A DNA stretch of 64,000 bases from CAZLMG01 sp964560765 (GTDB taxonomy: Bacteria; Bdellovibrionota_B; Oligoflexia; Oligoflexales; CAZLMG01): NCBI GenBank assembly GCA_964560765.1, contig CAZLMG010000017.1, positions 1 through 64,000 of the forward strand, given 5' to 3'. The notes below the pieces were generated by a model. It had not been told where the DNA came from and ran no database searches. It was given only the letters and a program-made list of their open reading frames with translations. The translations under genes and the position numbers were made by a program. Every line of letters begins with the position of its first letter. The stretch's first letter is position 1. Of this stretch, positions 8,050 to 17,117 are shown in pieces.

Positions 8050-9402
8050 TTAGAGCTTTTCATCAAGCTCCGAGAGGAAGTCCATCTCTTCCTCGGTTAG
8101 TTGCGCCGCATTTGCCTTGTTGGCGGGTGCCGACTGTCCGGCATCGAGGCCCTGATGAAAGCGTGCGTCCGAGGCCACGGGCTTGGGCGTAGCGGGGGCG
8201 GCAAGCTTCGCGGCACCACCCTTTGCCTTTCGTTCCAAGACAGCGATATTATGCTTGGCGTTGATCAGAGTCGGGTCGAGTTTAAGGGCTTTCGCAAAGC
8301 ATTCTTTGGCACGCGCCATCTGCTGGTCTCGCACGAACCCAATCCCCTTATTGTAGTAAACGCGGGCCGATAGGGCGTCGTCATGGGAAACAACTTTGAG
8401 AGCTGCGTCGTAGAGATTGAGCCCCTTCTTATGATCACCAAAGCGCATGGTCAGGATGGCTGCTGAATTGAATATCGATGCCATCTGGTGACCTTGTGCG
8501 ACGGCTTGCAGGAGTTCAAGTGCATCGTTGATCTCACCTTGCATGAGCAAGACCTTGCCCATCCCCGTGGTAGCGTCTGCGTTGCTTGGATCGAGACGTT
8601 GAGCCTCGGAAAACTCTTGCTGGGCCTTGTCTGTTTGGCCAAGATTTAAGAGCGTGTTGCCCAAGTCGAGTAGCCGATCGACATTCAGAGGATTGATCAA
8701 TTTTGCTTTCTGAAAGGCATCACATGCGCCGCGAAAATCACCTCTCATCATAAGGCAGCGGCCAAAGAGGTAAATGAGTTGCGAAGGGGGCGGCGAATGG
8801 TTCTGAAAAGGAGCAAGAAGGGTTAGGCAGCGATCCCATTCTCGCCTTTGAATGTATGCCTCGGCAAGCGCGGCGGTTACCCGGATGTTTTGCCGATTTC
8901 CATCCCAAGTCGAAGTCAGTATCGACAGCGCAGCATCTGCATCCCCAGCACGTCGCAGGCGTTCCGCCTCGATGAGAGCTGTTCGCACCGGGCTCATCTG
9001 CCGCAGATCTTCCATCAATTCCTGAATCAGTACCTTTACGCCAACGGCGGTTACGTCGCCTGTGTTCATCTTGGCGACGCCATATTCGGTTGCGGCGGCG
9101 AGGAGCTTCTCGTTGACTTCGGAGGCAAGAATCATGGTCGGAGCGGTTTCAAGACGATTAGCCCGGCGAACGGCTTGTAAGACCAACAAGCACTTCTGGA
9201 TACCCATGTCCCAATCGATGACGAGTAGTGGAGTGGGGTACTGTTCGATAAGGCCATTGGTTTCTAGCGGAGTTTCGGTTTCATGAAATGTTTTAAGGTC
9301 GAGTCCAAGGCGCTTAAATTCCGTGCGGACAATACTTGCGACTTGCGGACGCTTGCAAAACAGCACAACCGCAGATATTGGCAGTTCGACGTCTTTGGCC
9401 AT
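8050..9402 (-). CDS. TPR protein with N-terminal receiver-like domain
   Basis: A 450-residue soluble protein. Residues 10-130 resemble a response-regulator receiver fold, with a strand ending in LLVIDWDMG (Asp63/Asp65 at the phospho-acceptor position). From about 150 to 395 there are tetratricopeptide repeats (for example LLDLGNTLLNLGQTDKAQQEFSEA). The tail is acidic (EEEMDFLSELDEKL). This architecture suggests a scaffold or adaptor whose partner binding may depend on a receiver-type signal. The usual acidic pocket and Lys are not clear, so it may be a pseudo-receiver. Transcribed away from xseA. Confidence 0.75.
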   Translation of the reverse strand: MAKDVELPISAVVLFCKRPQVASIVRTEFKRLGLDLKTFHETETPLETNGLIEQYPTPLLVIDWDMGIQKCLLVLQAVRRANRLETAPTMILASEVNEKLLAAATEYGVAKMNTGDVTAVGVKVLIQELMEDLRQMSPVRTALIEAERLRRAGDADAALSILTSTWDGNRQNIRVTAALAEAYIQRREWDRCLTLLAPFQNHSPPPSQLIYLFGRCLMMRGDFRGACDAFQKAKLINPLNVDRLLDLGNTLLNLGQTDKAQQEFSEAQRLDPSNADATTGMGKVLLMQGEINDALELLQAVAQGHQMASIFNSAAILTMRFGDHKKGLNLYDAALKVVSHDDALSARVYYNKGIGFVRDQQMARAKECFAKALKLDPTLINAKHNIAVLERKAKGGAAKLAAPATPKPVASDARFHQGLDAGQSAPANKANAAQLTEEEMDFLSELDEKL

Positions 9403-9551
9403 TCATGCACCCGGTGTGACTAACTAGGCAATAGCATTACAGTAATTTTACCACATTAGGCGAAAATGTGTGGTCCTAGGGAATGCTTGACGAGTGATAG
9501 GTCTGCCACTAGGCTCAAGGCTCGGAAAAGACAGCCAAACGAGAATAATCT

Positions 9552-11264
9552 TTGACTATTCACTATCGACACATCGGCGACCGAATCGTCATTATCGGTA
9601 AGACGTTCCCCTATAAGGACGCCATCAAAGCTTTGGGCGCACGCTTCAACGGTCAAGACAAGACCTGGTTCTTGCCTTTTACTCCGGCGGGTCTCAGTGC
9701 CGTCGACCAGCTGTGCCGCCAACACGGTGGGGGCGGCATTGAGGTTCCAACAGATTTGATCGCAGAGCGCCCTGCGACACCCGCTACCAACGCAGTTCCT
9801 GAAATTGAGTTTGAAGGCAGCCCTCATGGCCCCAACTCTGAAGAACAAGGAGTCACCGTTGCCAGCCTCCTCCAACAAGCACAGTTGGCGATCGCTGCCG
9901 CATTTCCGCAACCTGTTTGGTTGGTCGGAGAGCTGGACAGTGTGCAGCAACGAGCGACCGGCTGGTTCTTGACGATCGCAGAATCGAAAGATCAAAAGCA
10001 GCATCAGGGCGGCACGTTGACAGTATCTGCAACACTTTGGGAGCAGGTTGCCCGCGGGATTCAACAGCAGCGCGGGGCGCAAGTGCTGACGGATGTCTTG
10101 CAGGAGGGAATGCGCGTCCGGGTTCTTGTGCGCGTGACGCTGTATCGAGATCGAGCCCAATTGTCTCTAAATGTGCTGGATATCGATCCATCCTTTACCA
10201 AGGGTGCCCTGGCTCTGGCGCGTGAAAAACTATTGCGAGAGCTGCGAGCACTTGGTTTGGATCGCCAGAACAAGGCTTTGGCTATGCCGGCATTCCCTCT
10301 GCGGGTGGGCCTTATTAGTGCCGATGGGTCGCGAGCCAAGAATGACTTCTTGGATCAGTTGTTTCAAGGTGGTTATCCCGGCGAGGTTGTCTTTCGTAGT
10401 ACGCCCATGCAAGGCGACAGCACGCCCGAGGCAGTTGCTTTTGCCATTCAAGAGGTCGCTGCAGCCGAATGTGATTTGATTGTGATCACCCGCGGCGGCG
10501 GTAGCGTTGCCGATTTACGCTGGTTTGATGCGCGAGAGATTGCACTTGCCATCGCGCATGCACCGGTGCCCGTGATTGCGGCGATCGGTCATCATGACGA
10601 TGTCTGTGTGGCAGAAGAAATTTGCTACCTGCGACAGAAGACACCGACGGCTGCCGCAGAGTTCATTCTCGAAGTCTTGGCCAATACAGGAATGCGACTG
10701 CAGGAACTAGCTGCTGCGGGAGCTCGCCGTCTTACCGAAGCGTGGAATGATAGCTCGGGTGAGTTACAAACTCTGGTCGAGCGCTGGCAGCGAGTGTTGG
10801 TTACTCTGCAGCATCTTCAAGATCAGAAGCAACGGCAATTGATCCTTGATTTGACTCACTCTGTCCACGTAGCCGAGCGCCGAGCTTCGCAGCGTATTGA
10901 GCAGCAATCGCAGCGGCTCTGGACCGAGTCCGTGCAATGGCTACAACGGCTAGAGCAGGCACAGTTGCGCACGGCGCAAGCCCAGTATCTGGCTGCCGAT
11001 CGGATGCTGAGTCGGTGCGAGCAAAAATTGGCGTCGGTTGAAAAATGCATCGTCCAGAAGGATCCGCAACCATGGTTGTTAGCGGGCTGGACTCAGCTCA
11101 TGGCTGGAGTTCGGCGGGTGCGAACTTTGACAGAAGTGGAAACTGGAGAGCGCATAGTGGCTCGTTTACGCGACGGAACGTTGCAATTGCAGGTTATCGA
11201 TAAAGTGTTTACCGCGGCGCCGGCAAACCGGAATGAGCCGAATGAGGAGGCGGAGGCGTTATGA
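9552..11264 (+). CDS. xseA: Exodeoxyribonuclease VII large subunit with extra N-terminal domain
   Basis: Large subunit of the nuclease that degrades single-stranded DNA from both ends. The 570 residues are longer than the usual 400-460. The OB-fold begins near residue 100 (VTVASLLQQAQLAI, VWLVGELDSV). The catalytic domain has RVGLISADGSRAKNDF, TRGGGSVADL, AIGHHDD and KTPTAAAE. The C-terminal coiled coil follows. The first 65 residues are an unusual module (FPYKDAIKALGARFNGQDKTW). TTG at 9552 is the only fitting start because no in-frame ATG occurs near it, and its ribosome-binding site is weak. It overlaps xseB by 4 bp. Confidence 0.93.
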   Translation: MTIHYRHIGDRIVIIGKTFPYKDAIKALGARFNGQDKTWFLPFTPAGLSAVDQLCRQHGGGGIEVPTDLIAERPATPATNAVPEIEFEGSPHGPNSEEQGVTVASLLQQAQLAIAAAFPQPVWLVGELDSVQQRATGWFLTIAESKDQKQHQGGTLTVSATLWEQVARGIQQQRGAQVLTDVLQEGMRVRVLVRVTLYRDRAQLSLNVLDIDPSFTKGALALAREKLLRELRALGLDRQNKALAMPAFPLRVGLISADGSRAKNDFLDQLFQGGYPGEVVFRSTPMQGDSTPEAVAFAIQEVAAAECDLIVITRGGGSVADLRWFDAREIALAIAHAPVPVIAAIGHHDDVCVAEEICYLRQKTPTAAAEFILEVLANTGMRLQELAAAGARRLTEAWNDSSGELQTLVERWQRVLVTLQHLQDQKQRQLILDLTHSVHVAERRASQRIEQQSQRLWTESVQWLQRLEQAQLRTAQAQYLAADRMLSRCEQKLASVEKCIVQKDPQPWLLAGWTQLMAGVRRVRTLTEVETGERIVARLRDGTLQLQVIDKVFTAAPANRNEPNEEAEAL

Positions 11265-11479
11265 CGAAGACAGTTCCAGAATCAAAAAAGTATGGAGAGA
11301 TGCTGGCCGAAGTAGAGGGCATCATTGGTGGCATGCAAGGTGAGGAGGTTGATCTCGATGAGATGATCTCTAAGATTGAGCGCGGCTATCAATTGATCAA
11401 AGCCATGCGCGAGCGATTGGGTGAAGCCCGCCAGCGAGTTGAGACACTCCGGCAAACCTATGAGGAACCGACTGTTTAG
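11261..11479 (+). CDS. xseB: Exodeoxyribonuclease VII small subunit
   Basis: A 72-residue helical protein of the XseB family (KYGEMLAEVEGIIGGMQ...LDEMISKIERGYQLIK). Several copies bind the large subunit coiled coil. Its ATG overlaps the xseA stop (ATGA), the classic coupling. The stop TAG interlocks with the TAA of the convergent gene (TTAG, 11476-11479). Confidence 0.93.
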   Translation: MTKTVPESKKYGEMLAEVEGIIGGMQGEEVDLDEMISKIERGYQLIKAMRERLGEARQRVETLRQTYEEPTV

Positions 11480-13356
11480 AAAGTGGTTTGAACACCGACT
11501 AGCAGTGAGGTGGTGCGCTGGAGGTCGGGAACCTGTTGACGGAAAAATGGCACGTGTTCTGCCTTGCCGGCAGGTGAGTACGATGCCTGCGTGAAGGAAA
11601 ATGAACCGTCGAAATAAGCCCACTCGATGGGCGCGAAGCGCAGTTTCCCCGTGTAGATGATGTTGTCTCCTGCCGCCGCCATGGGGACGGTTTCATCTTT
11701 GCCCTCCGAATCCTTGACCCCGGTTGGAATGGCATCGTAGATCACCTGATTAATCATGACGTAGTCGACGCTTCCGGTTACAGAAATGCCAAAGTCTAAC
11801 GAGAAGTTTAGTGAACCATTGAACTTCAACTGGTCTGAAATCCCCGGCGCTATCTTGTCAGGCGGCGGATTTTTGAAAATAGACTGCACCGCAGCGGAAA
11901 GCGTCACACTGCTAATGGGCTTGCGTATGGTTCCTTCGAGTGTCAATTGATCTTGAAATCCACCAAGTGCAGAACGCGTCATTGCGGCGCCGGCGTTGTC
12001 GACTGAGCTGAATAAGGCCTTGCCCTCGACGGTAAGGATGGGGAGATTAAGAGTTAAGGTGCTCGATAAGAGCGTCGTATTGGAAGGCTCTGGAGTCGTT
12101 GTTGTGCCCGACCCCATAGCGACCGCAGCGCTGCCGCTTACCGTGAATTTTCCGAGATCCAGAGATAGCTCGACCGAGGGCTTGATTTCAGAAAAGCTAC
12201 CACTCGCGTCAAATTCGGGAAAGTTTAGCCAATAACTTACGCCAAGGATCGCACTCATGGCTTTGCTGAAGTTTAGGTCAAGGTTGCCAGTAATGTCCAT
12301 GGTCAGCGCTCGGTCCTGCGCCGGCGCGTTCGTTTCATCCTGCACAATGGTGTTATCGGGATCTTCAGCTGTTTTATAGAACTTGGTCTTGCGTCCGGTG
12401 GTCTCTTTGTCTCTGAAATTCGTTTGAATGCCGCCAAATGCGGCACCTAAAAACGAGCTCGGCTTGCGGTCATAGCGAGCGGCCAATTGCACTCCGCCAG
12501 ACAGTCCTCGCGTCGAGTTTTCCTCGATGGCTGACTGATGCATATCGCTATAGGTAGCGCTCATGCCGTATTCAATTTTGGGCGTAATTTGCGCCGAAAA
12601 GCCCTGGTTGATCTTGAGAGTCTTGGGTTTTTCTATTTTGGTAGGGGCTCCCGCCGATGGCCCAGTGGGGCCACTTGGTCCGGGGGGTAGTGGCGGAGGT
12701 TGCGTGCCGTAGCTTGGCTGTGCCATTTGCCATGGCGGTGGTGCGGGCAAAGGCACAACGGCTTGGGGCGTAAAGGCGCTAAAGCCAGATTGTTGCTCAC
12801 TTCGAATGCGCCGTTGCGTTTCTTTAATGAAGCGCAAGCGAGAGGGTCGCAGTTCTGCGGGGATCTCTTCTGCACGTCGCAAGTATTGATCGGCGTCGTA
12901 CCAGCGACGTAAGTTGAAGTAGGCGACTCCCGTATAGAAATCGGCAATTCCCTTTTCATTGCTGCTGCGGCGCACGGCCTTTAGCCCAAGAATTGCCTCC
13001 TTGTATCGTTTCACCGCGAACATCGAGATACCGTATTCAAATGCGGTTTCCGTTGTCAGAAACTGGGAGCCGGCTCGAGCAAAGAGTCGTCCGGCTTTTA
13101 CGGTGTTACCCGAGGCATAGTAAATGCGCCCGAGCAAAAAGTAGCTGGGCTTATGATCCGGATACTTTTCTACTTGCTTGGAGAGGATTTGGGCAGCGGC
13201 CCGATACTGACCCTTTTCAAACAGCGATTGCGCTTTGGCAAAGTTGCGGGTGACCGAGGCTGAAGCGGGGAGGGCGTGACAAAATAGGGCCGCTATCAGG
13301 AAAGCCTTGTAGCAGTGCTTAGCGAAGCGAAGAATGTCCGAAACGTTTTGTAGCAC
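11476..13356 (-). CDS. Exported TPR plus beta-barrel protein
   Basis: A 626-residue protein starting with GTG. The signal peptide ends near LPASAS (about residue 34). Residues 35-185 contain about four tetratricopeptide repeats (AKAQSLFEKGQYRAAAQILS). A proline-rich linker covers 205-240. From about 260 to the C-terminal Phe there are many short amphipathic strands, consistent with an outer-membrane barrel of about 18-20 strands. It is last in a minus-strand block, 9 bp after the GYF-like membrane protein. It could be a surface pore with a periplasmic scaffold. Function unproven. Confidence 0.65.
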   Translation of the reverse strand: MLQNVSDILRFAKHCYKAFLIAALFCHALPASASVTRNFAKAQSLFEKGQYRAAAQILSKQVEKYPDHKPSYFLLGRIYYASGNTVKAGRLFARAGSQFLTTETAFEYGISMFAVKRYKEAILGLKAVRRSSNEKGIADFYTGVAYFNLRRWYDADQYLRRAEEIPAELRPSRLRFIKETQRRIRSEQQSGFSAFTPQAVVPLPAPPPWQMAQPSYGTQPPPLPPGPSGPTGPSAGAPTKIEKPKTLKINQGFSAQITPKIEYGMSATYSDMHQSAIEENSTRGLSGGVQLAARYDRKPSSFLGAAFGGIQTNFRDKETTGRKTKFYKTAEDPDNTIVQDETNAPAQDRALTMDITGNLDLNFSKAMSAILGVSYWLNFPEFDASGSFSEIKPSVELSLDLGKFTVSGSAAVAMGSGTTTTPEPSNTTLLSSTLTLNLPILTVEGKALFSSVDNAGAAMTRSALGGFQDQLTLEGTIRKPISSVTLSAAVQSIFKNPPPDKIAPGISDQLKFNGSLNFSLDFGISVTGSVDYVMINQVIYDAIPTGVKDSEGKDETVPMAAAGDNIIYTGKLRFAPIEWAYFDGSFSFTQASYSPAGKAEHVPFFRQQVPDLQRTTSLLVGVQTTF

Positions 13357-13365
13357 GGACCACCA

Positions 13366-14679
13366 TTAGCGGATCGTAACCTCGGGAAACTCACTTTGCA
13401 GTCGGGTTTGTGCCGCTTCCATCTGGCCACTATTGAGTAGGAGTAGGCGCGCAAACTTAAGTTCTGCCGAATAGTCAAAGCGTGTCGTCTCATCAATGGG
13501 CGATAGGTTGCTGACCAGGCTGCTAATGCGCTCCAGGCGAGCATCATCTGCAATCGAGTGGATGCCGCTGGTGAGGAGGCTGAACTCGGCCAACCTGATT
13601 CTGCGGTCCAAATACTGGCGCCACGACTCATGATAGTTCTGGCCGATGGCACAGTTCTGAATCTCATTCGGGCTTGTTGCTCTCTCGATGCAAGTCAAGA
13701 CGGCCAGAGAGTTGTCCTTAGGAACTTGGTCGGTCCAGGTTTCGCCATTGGCGATAGCGGCCATGAATTGCAGGCGATTTAAGAGTTGCTTCGCGAGGTC
13801 CTTCTGATCTGCAGGGAGTTGATCTCTGACCCCTTCTAAGCCCTTCTTTGCCATGACGATACATGCTTGGAAGTAACTGCCTGGGTCTTCCCAGCCCTCG
13901 GCGCGTCGACGACGTGCCAGCCAATGGGAGTCCCACGTCACGATACGACTCCAACGCTTGGGTAGCTCCTGGCCCTCCAGCATAGCGCGCCAAGTACTGG
14001 CTTCTTCCATCCAGCGTGCCCGCCAGATTTCCAGGGAACATTCGGCGGGCGCAGCGGCACTGCCCATCCCGCGCAAGAGTTTAGCCTTTAGTCCATCAAC
14101 TTTGCCATCTTTAGCAAAAGCATATCGACGCAACAGAGGGATCCAATCATTGTAAGCCTGGCGTGACGAGGTCACCTTAGGCAGGATGATCGGTAAGTTC
14201 TTGTCCATGTATGCGCTGAAACCGGTGAAGTCTCCAGCGGCGATCATTGCCCGCGCATGACTTTCCGATGGTGCACCCGCGTCGCGGAAGAATTTACTGG
14301 ATAAGTCCGACGTATGGGCAAGTACTACGGCCAGCACAGTTAACGACATCACGCTGAAAAAGATTCCCGTCCGGATCAGGGCGCCACGGATTCCCAACTT
14401 GACCTTGGGTTTAGCTTTGGTGCCGCGCAGCAACCGTGTCCCGGAATGCTCGCTCATGCCCCAACCTCCCAACATGGTTTCGCGAACCACATCGGCTAAA
14501 TCGGGATAGTTCTTCTTCACCGCATCGATGTCATCAAATGCAACCCAGGCCCCGCAGTTTCCACAAACTTCGTCTTGCAGGCCAAACTCCATGCGCCGAT
14601 AGCCATCCTGTAACTCATGCACCGACATGGGGCCGAGATAGCTCTCTAGGTTGCGTCGAACCAGATAAAGTCGCCCCAT
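13366..14679 (-). CDS. Single-span membrane protein with GYF-like N-terminal domain
   Basis: A 437-residue protein. Residues 1-65 (LYLVRRNLESYLGPMS...FGLQDEVCGNCGAWVAFDD) resemble the GYF_2-type module found in bacterial membrane proteins, with a CxxC pair. A basic stretch precedes one transmembrane helix at about 100-123, so the N-terminus is cytoplasmic. A helical domain of about 300 residues would be periplasmic. The gene starts 1 bp after the PP2C phosphatase gene. The arrangement suggests a membrane regulator that responds to or is controlled by the phosphatase; this is inference. Confidence 0.6.
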   Translation of the reverse strand: MGRLYLVRRNLESYLGPMSVHELQDGYRRMEFGLQDEVCGNCGAWVAFDDIDAVKKNYPDLADVVRETMLGGWGMSEHSGTRLLRGTKAKPKVKLGIRGALIRTGIFFSVMSLTVLAVVLAHTSDLSSKFFRDAGAPSESHARAMIAAGDFTGFSAYMDKNLPIILPKVTSSRQAYNDWIPLLRRYAFAKDGKVDGLKAKLLRGMGSAAAPAECSLEIWRARWMEEASTWRAMLEGQELPKRWSRIVTWDSHWLARRRRAEGWEDPGSYFQACIVMAKKGLEGVRDQLPADQKDLAKQLLNRLQFMAAIANGETWTDQVPKDNSLAVLTCIERATSPNEIQNCAIGQNYHESWRQYLDRRIRLAEFSLLTSGIHSIADDARLERISSLVSNLSPIDETTRFDYSAELKFARLLLLNSGQMEAAQTRLQSEFPEVTIR

Positions 14680-14680
14680 A

Positions 14681-15406
14681 TCAAGCTCCGACCTGAGAAA
14701 TGACCACCGTAATGTTGTCTTTACCGCCTCGTCGATTGGCTTCGCTCACCAATTTAGATGGCAGCTGAGTCAAGTTACTTTCATTTTCGCGGATGATTTG
14801 TGCAATTTTACGGTCGTCAACCATGGACGACAGACCGTCTGAGCACGTTAGGAAGATTTCACCCTTTTTGATGGTGATATCGTAGACATCAACATCACAG
14901 CGATCGGAAAGACCAAGAGAGCGAACGAGTGCCTCTTCCTTGGCGCCGGGAGCGAGGTCTTGCTTCTGCATCCAACCGCGATCCAGCAGCATCTTGAGGT
15001 TATGGTCGAGTGTCAGTAGCCACATATGACCTTTGTAATACAGGTAAGTGCGACTGTCTCCGACATGAGCAATATGCAAACGGTCCCCAACAAACATCAG
15101 GCAATTGATTGTTGTGCCCATGCCGGGTTTGTTTTCTTTGGTGCCGCGATCCAGAATTTGTTGATTCACTCTGTCTATGGCGTTCGCTAGAAATGGGTTA
15201 ATCTCTTCGTGTCGCAAGCGATCGCAATCAAGAAACTCCTTCTTCATCCCTTCAACAGCCACTTTCGACGCGATTTCGCCTCCCTTACGGCCGCCAATAC
15301 CATCAGCGACGACAGCGAAACCGTGTGCTTCGTCATAGTAGAACGAGTCTTGGTTGGCTTTGCGCACTCGCCCTACATCCGTTGCGCCGAACATGCTTAT
15401 ACGCAC
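14681..15406 (-). CDS. PP2C-family Ser/Thr protein phosphatase
   Basis: A 241-residue metal-dependent phosphatase that would reverse Hanks-type Ser/Thr kinase signalling in the cytoplasm. Metal-binding motifs are present: KANQDS with Asp20, VVADGIGG with Asp35, TCSDGLSS, and GGKDNITVV near the C-terminus. Full length for the Stp/PrpC type. It heads a tight minus-strand block and diverges from the dynamin-like GTPase. No kinase gene lies nearby. Confidence 0.95.
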   Translation of the reverse strand: MRISMFGATDVGRVRKANQDSFYYDEAHGFAVVADGIGGRKGGEIASKVAVEGMKKEFLDCDRLRHEEINPFLANAIDRVNQQILDRGTKENKPGMGTTINCLMFVGDRLHIAHVGDSRTYLYYKGHMWLLTLDHNLKMLLDRGWMQKQDLAPGAKEEALVRSLGLSDRCDVDVYDITIKKGEIFLTCSDGLSSMVDDRKIAQIIRENESNLTQLPSKLVSEANRRGGKDNITVVISQVGA

Positions 15407-15608
15407 CAGCTGACCCCCTTTGCTCGGAAAGCGATACGTCCAATTTATCGGCAGTGAGTGCGGACACTTAAGCGTCTGAGCAAGGTTTATCAGAGACGTT
15501 GAATTTCGGCGCGACGAAGTGGCGACCTAAGGCTTTGTAAGTCACCTGTCTCAAGGTAGAATGGCTGAAGATTTTGGAAGTTGACCATGCTGGCAGGGGA
15601 GTTTGCAT

Positions 15609-16988
15609 TTGTACCGGAACAACTATGTCGATGCACTGCGTCAAGAGCTCGTGAATTCAGTAGCCACAGAATTGAGCCCGGCTGGCTTGAAATACGGTTA
15701 TACCCGCGTGCCGCTGGAAGCAAGCATTCGCTGGAAGCCCATAGTCCTTATCTTGGGCAATTACTCCTCTGGTAAGTCGACGCTCATCAACGAACTGTTG
15801 GGTGGTACTGTGCAAGCCACTGGTCAGGCACCCACAGATGATTCCTTCACGGTAATTACGGGTTCACAGGGGCTTGCAGATGGCCCGATAAAGGTCGTTG
15901 AATCACGTGATGGCAAGGCGCTGCTTCATGATCCAACATTTCCGTTTGAGGCACTGCGCCAACATGGCGACCGCTTTTCGGCACATTTTCGTTTAAAACG
16001 AGTGAATTCACCAATACTTGCTGACATGGCCATCATCGATACACCGGGGATGTTGGATAGTTTGGCGGAGCGCGATCGCGGTTACAATTATCAAGATGTG
16101 ATTCGCGATTTAGCCCAGCTAGCCGACTTGGTTTTGGTTCTGTTTGATCCCCACAAAGCAGGTACCGTACGCGAGTCGCATGAGAGTCTGCGTGAGACAT
16201 TGCCTCGCAGCACTTTTGAGGACCGTGTGATGTTCGTGCTGAATCGAATAGATGAATGCGCGAGCTTGCCGGACCTGCTGCGCGTTTACGGAACGCTTTG
16301 CTGGAATCTGTCACAGATGACGGGTCGCAAAGACATCCCGACGATTCATTTGACCTATTCTGCTAGCGCTGTCGGGGGCCAGATTCCCGCAGGGCGCGAT
16401 TATTTGCGGTTCCTACAGAACGAGCGAGATGCGGTCAAGAACAGCATTTTACAGGCTCCAGCGAAGCGGCTTGATCATTTGGCGAGTTACATTGAACTGC
16501 ACGGAACTCGCCTTTGTCATTACTTGGAGAGCCTCGCTACGTACCAGCGGCTGCGCCGCCGCTTTTGGGTGCGCAGCCTCTTCACTTGTTTCATGAGTTC
16601 CTTGCTCTTGGCAGGCATTGGAGGCTTCTTTGCGCCCGAGTTTGGTGTGAGCTTAGGGGATATCGACCAGACGCGACTAGCTGTTGGCCTCGCACTTCTG
16701 GCCATTGGAACTACGATTGGCGCTTGGGTGGTGTCGCGCATTATGCTGCCAGCATTTCATCGCAATCGCCTCGCACTACTGGATAAGCTGACACCGCTGG
16801 ACAATCAGAGTCGGCGCGATAGCTGGATGGCTATCCGAGGTTTAGTCTTGTCTCGACTGTCGTCACCGGAAGGTGTGCGCAGCCTCGGGCGTTCCCGCGC
16901 AGCTTTCCGCCAGGTGCAGGCGTCCTACGTAAAGCGCTCGGCAGAAGCCAGGCAGGCGTTGGCAGAATTAGGCCAAGGCCATTCCTAA
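15609..16988 (+). CDS. Dynamin/EHD-like membrane GTPase
   Basis: A 459-residue GTPase. Motifs: G1 GNYSSGKST (about 50-58), G2 APTDDSFT, G3 DTPG, G4 NRID. The segment LVLFDPHKAGT after G3 is characteristic of EHD-type dynamins. Two hydrophobic helices near the C-terminus (about 325-350 and 360-385) imply stable membrane anchoring. I prefer TTG at 15609 (AGGGGAG 7 bases upstream) over TTG at 15603. The family remodels membranes. It diverges from the phosphatase block, sharing a 200-bp promoter region. Confidence 0.85.
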   Translation: MYRNNYVDALRQELVNSVATELSPAGLKYGYTRVPLEASIRWKPIVLILGNYSSGKSTLINELLGGTVQATGQAPTDDSFTVITGSQGLADGPIKVVESRDGKALLHDPTFPFEALRQHGDRFSAHFRLKRVNSPILADMAIIDTPGMLDSLAERDRGYNYQDVIRDLAQLADLVLVLFDPHKAGTVRESHESLRETLPRSTFEDRVMFVLNRIDECASLPDLLRVYGTLCWNLSQMTGRKDIPTIHLTYSASAVGGQIPAGRDYLRFLQNERDAVKNSILQAPAKRLDHLASYIELHGTRLCHYLESLATYQRLRRRFWVRSLFTCFMSSLLLAGIGGFFAPEFGVSLGDIDQTRLAVGLALLAIGTTIGAWVVSRIMLPAFHRNRLALLDKLTPLDNQSRRDSWMAIRGLVLSRLSSPEGVRSLGRSRAAFRQVQASYVKRSAEARQALAELGQGHS

Positions 16989-17117
16989 GCTATTGAATTG
17001 ATTGTAGCTCCTTTGTCTATAGAGTTTGCGAGCTGGCTTTCGCCTGCATCGAAGGTTGCCATCGTTGTGAATCCTGGCTATAAGCCCGCTAATTCCGGAC
17101 GAAACATGGGGGAACAC

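Noticed and set aside
9456..10160. 234-codon frame antisense to xseA
   Set aside because: Shadow of the strongly conserved xseA coding frame; no start signal and unlikely composition.
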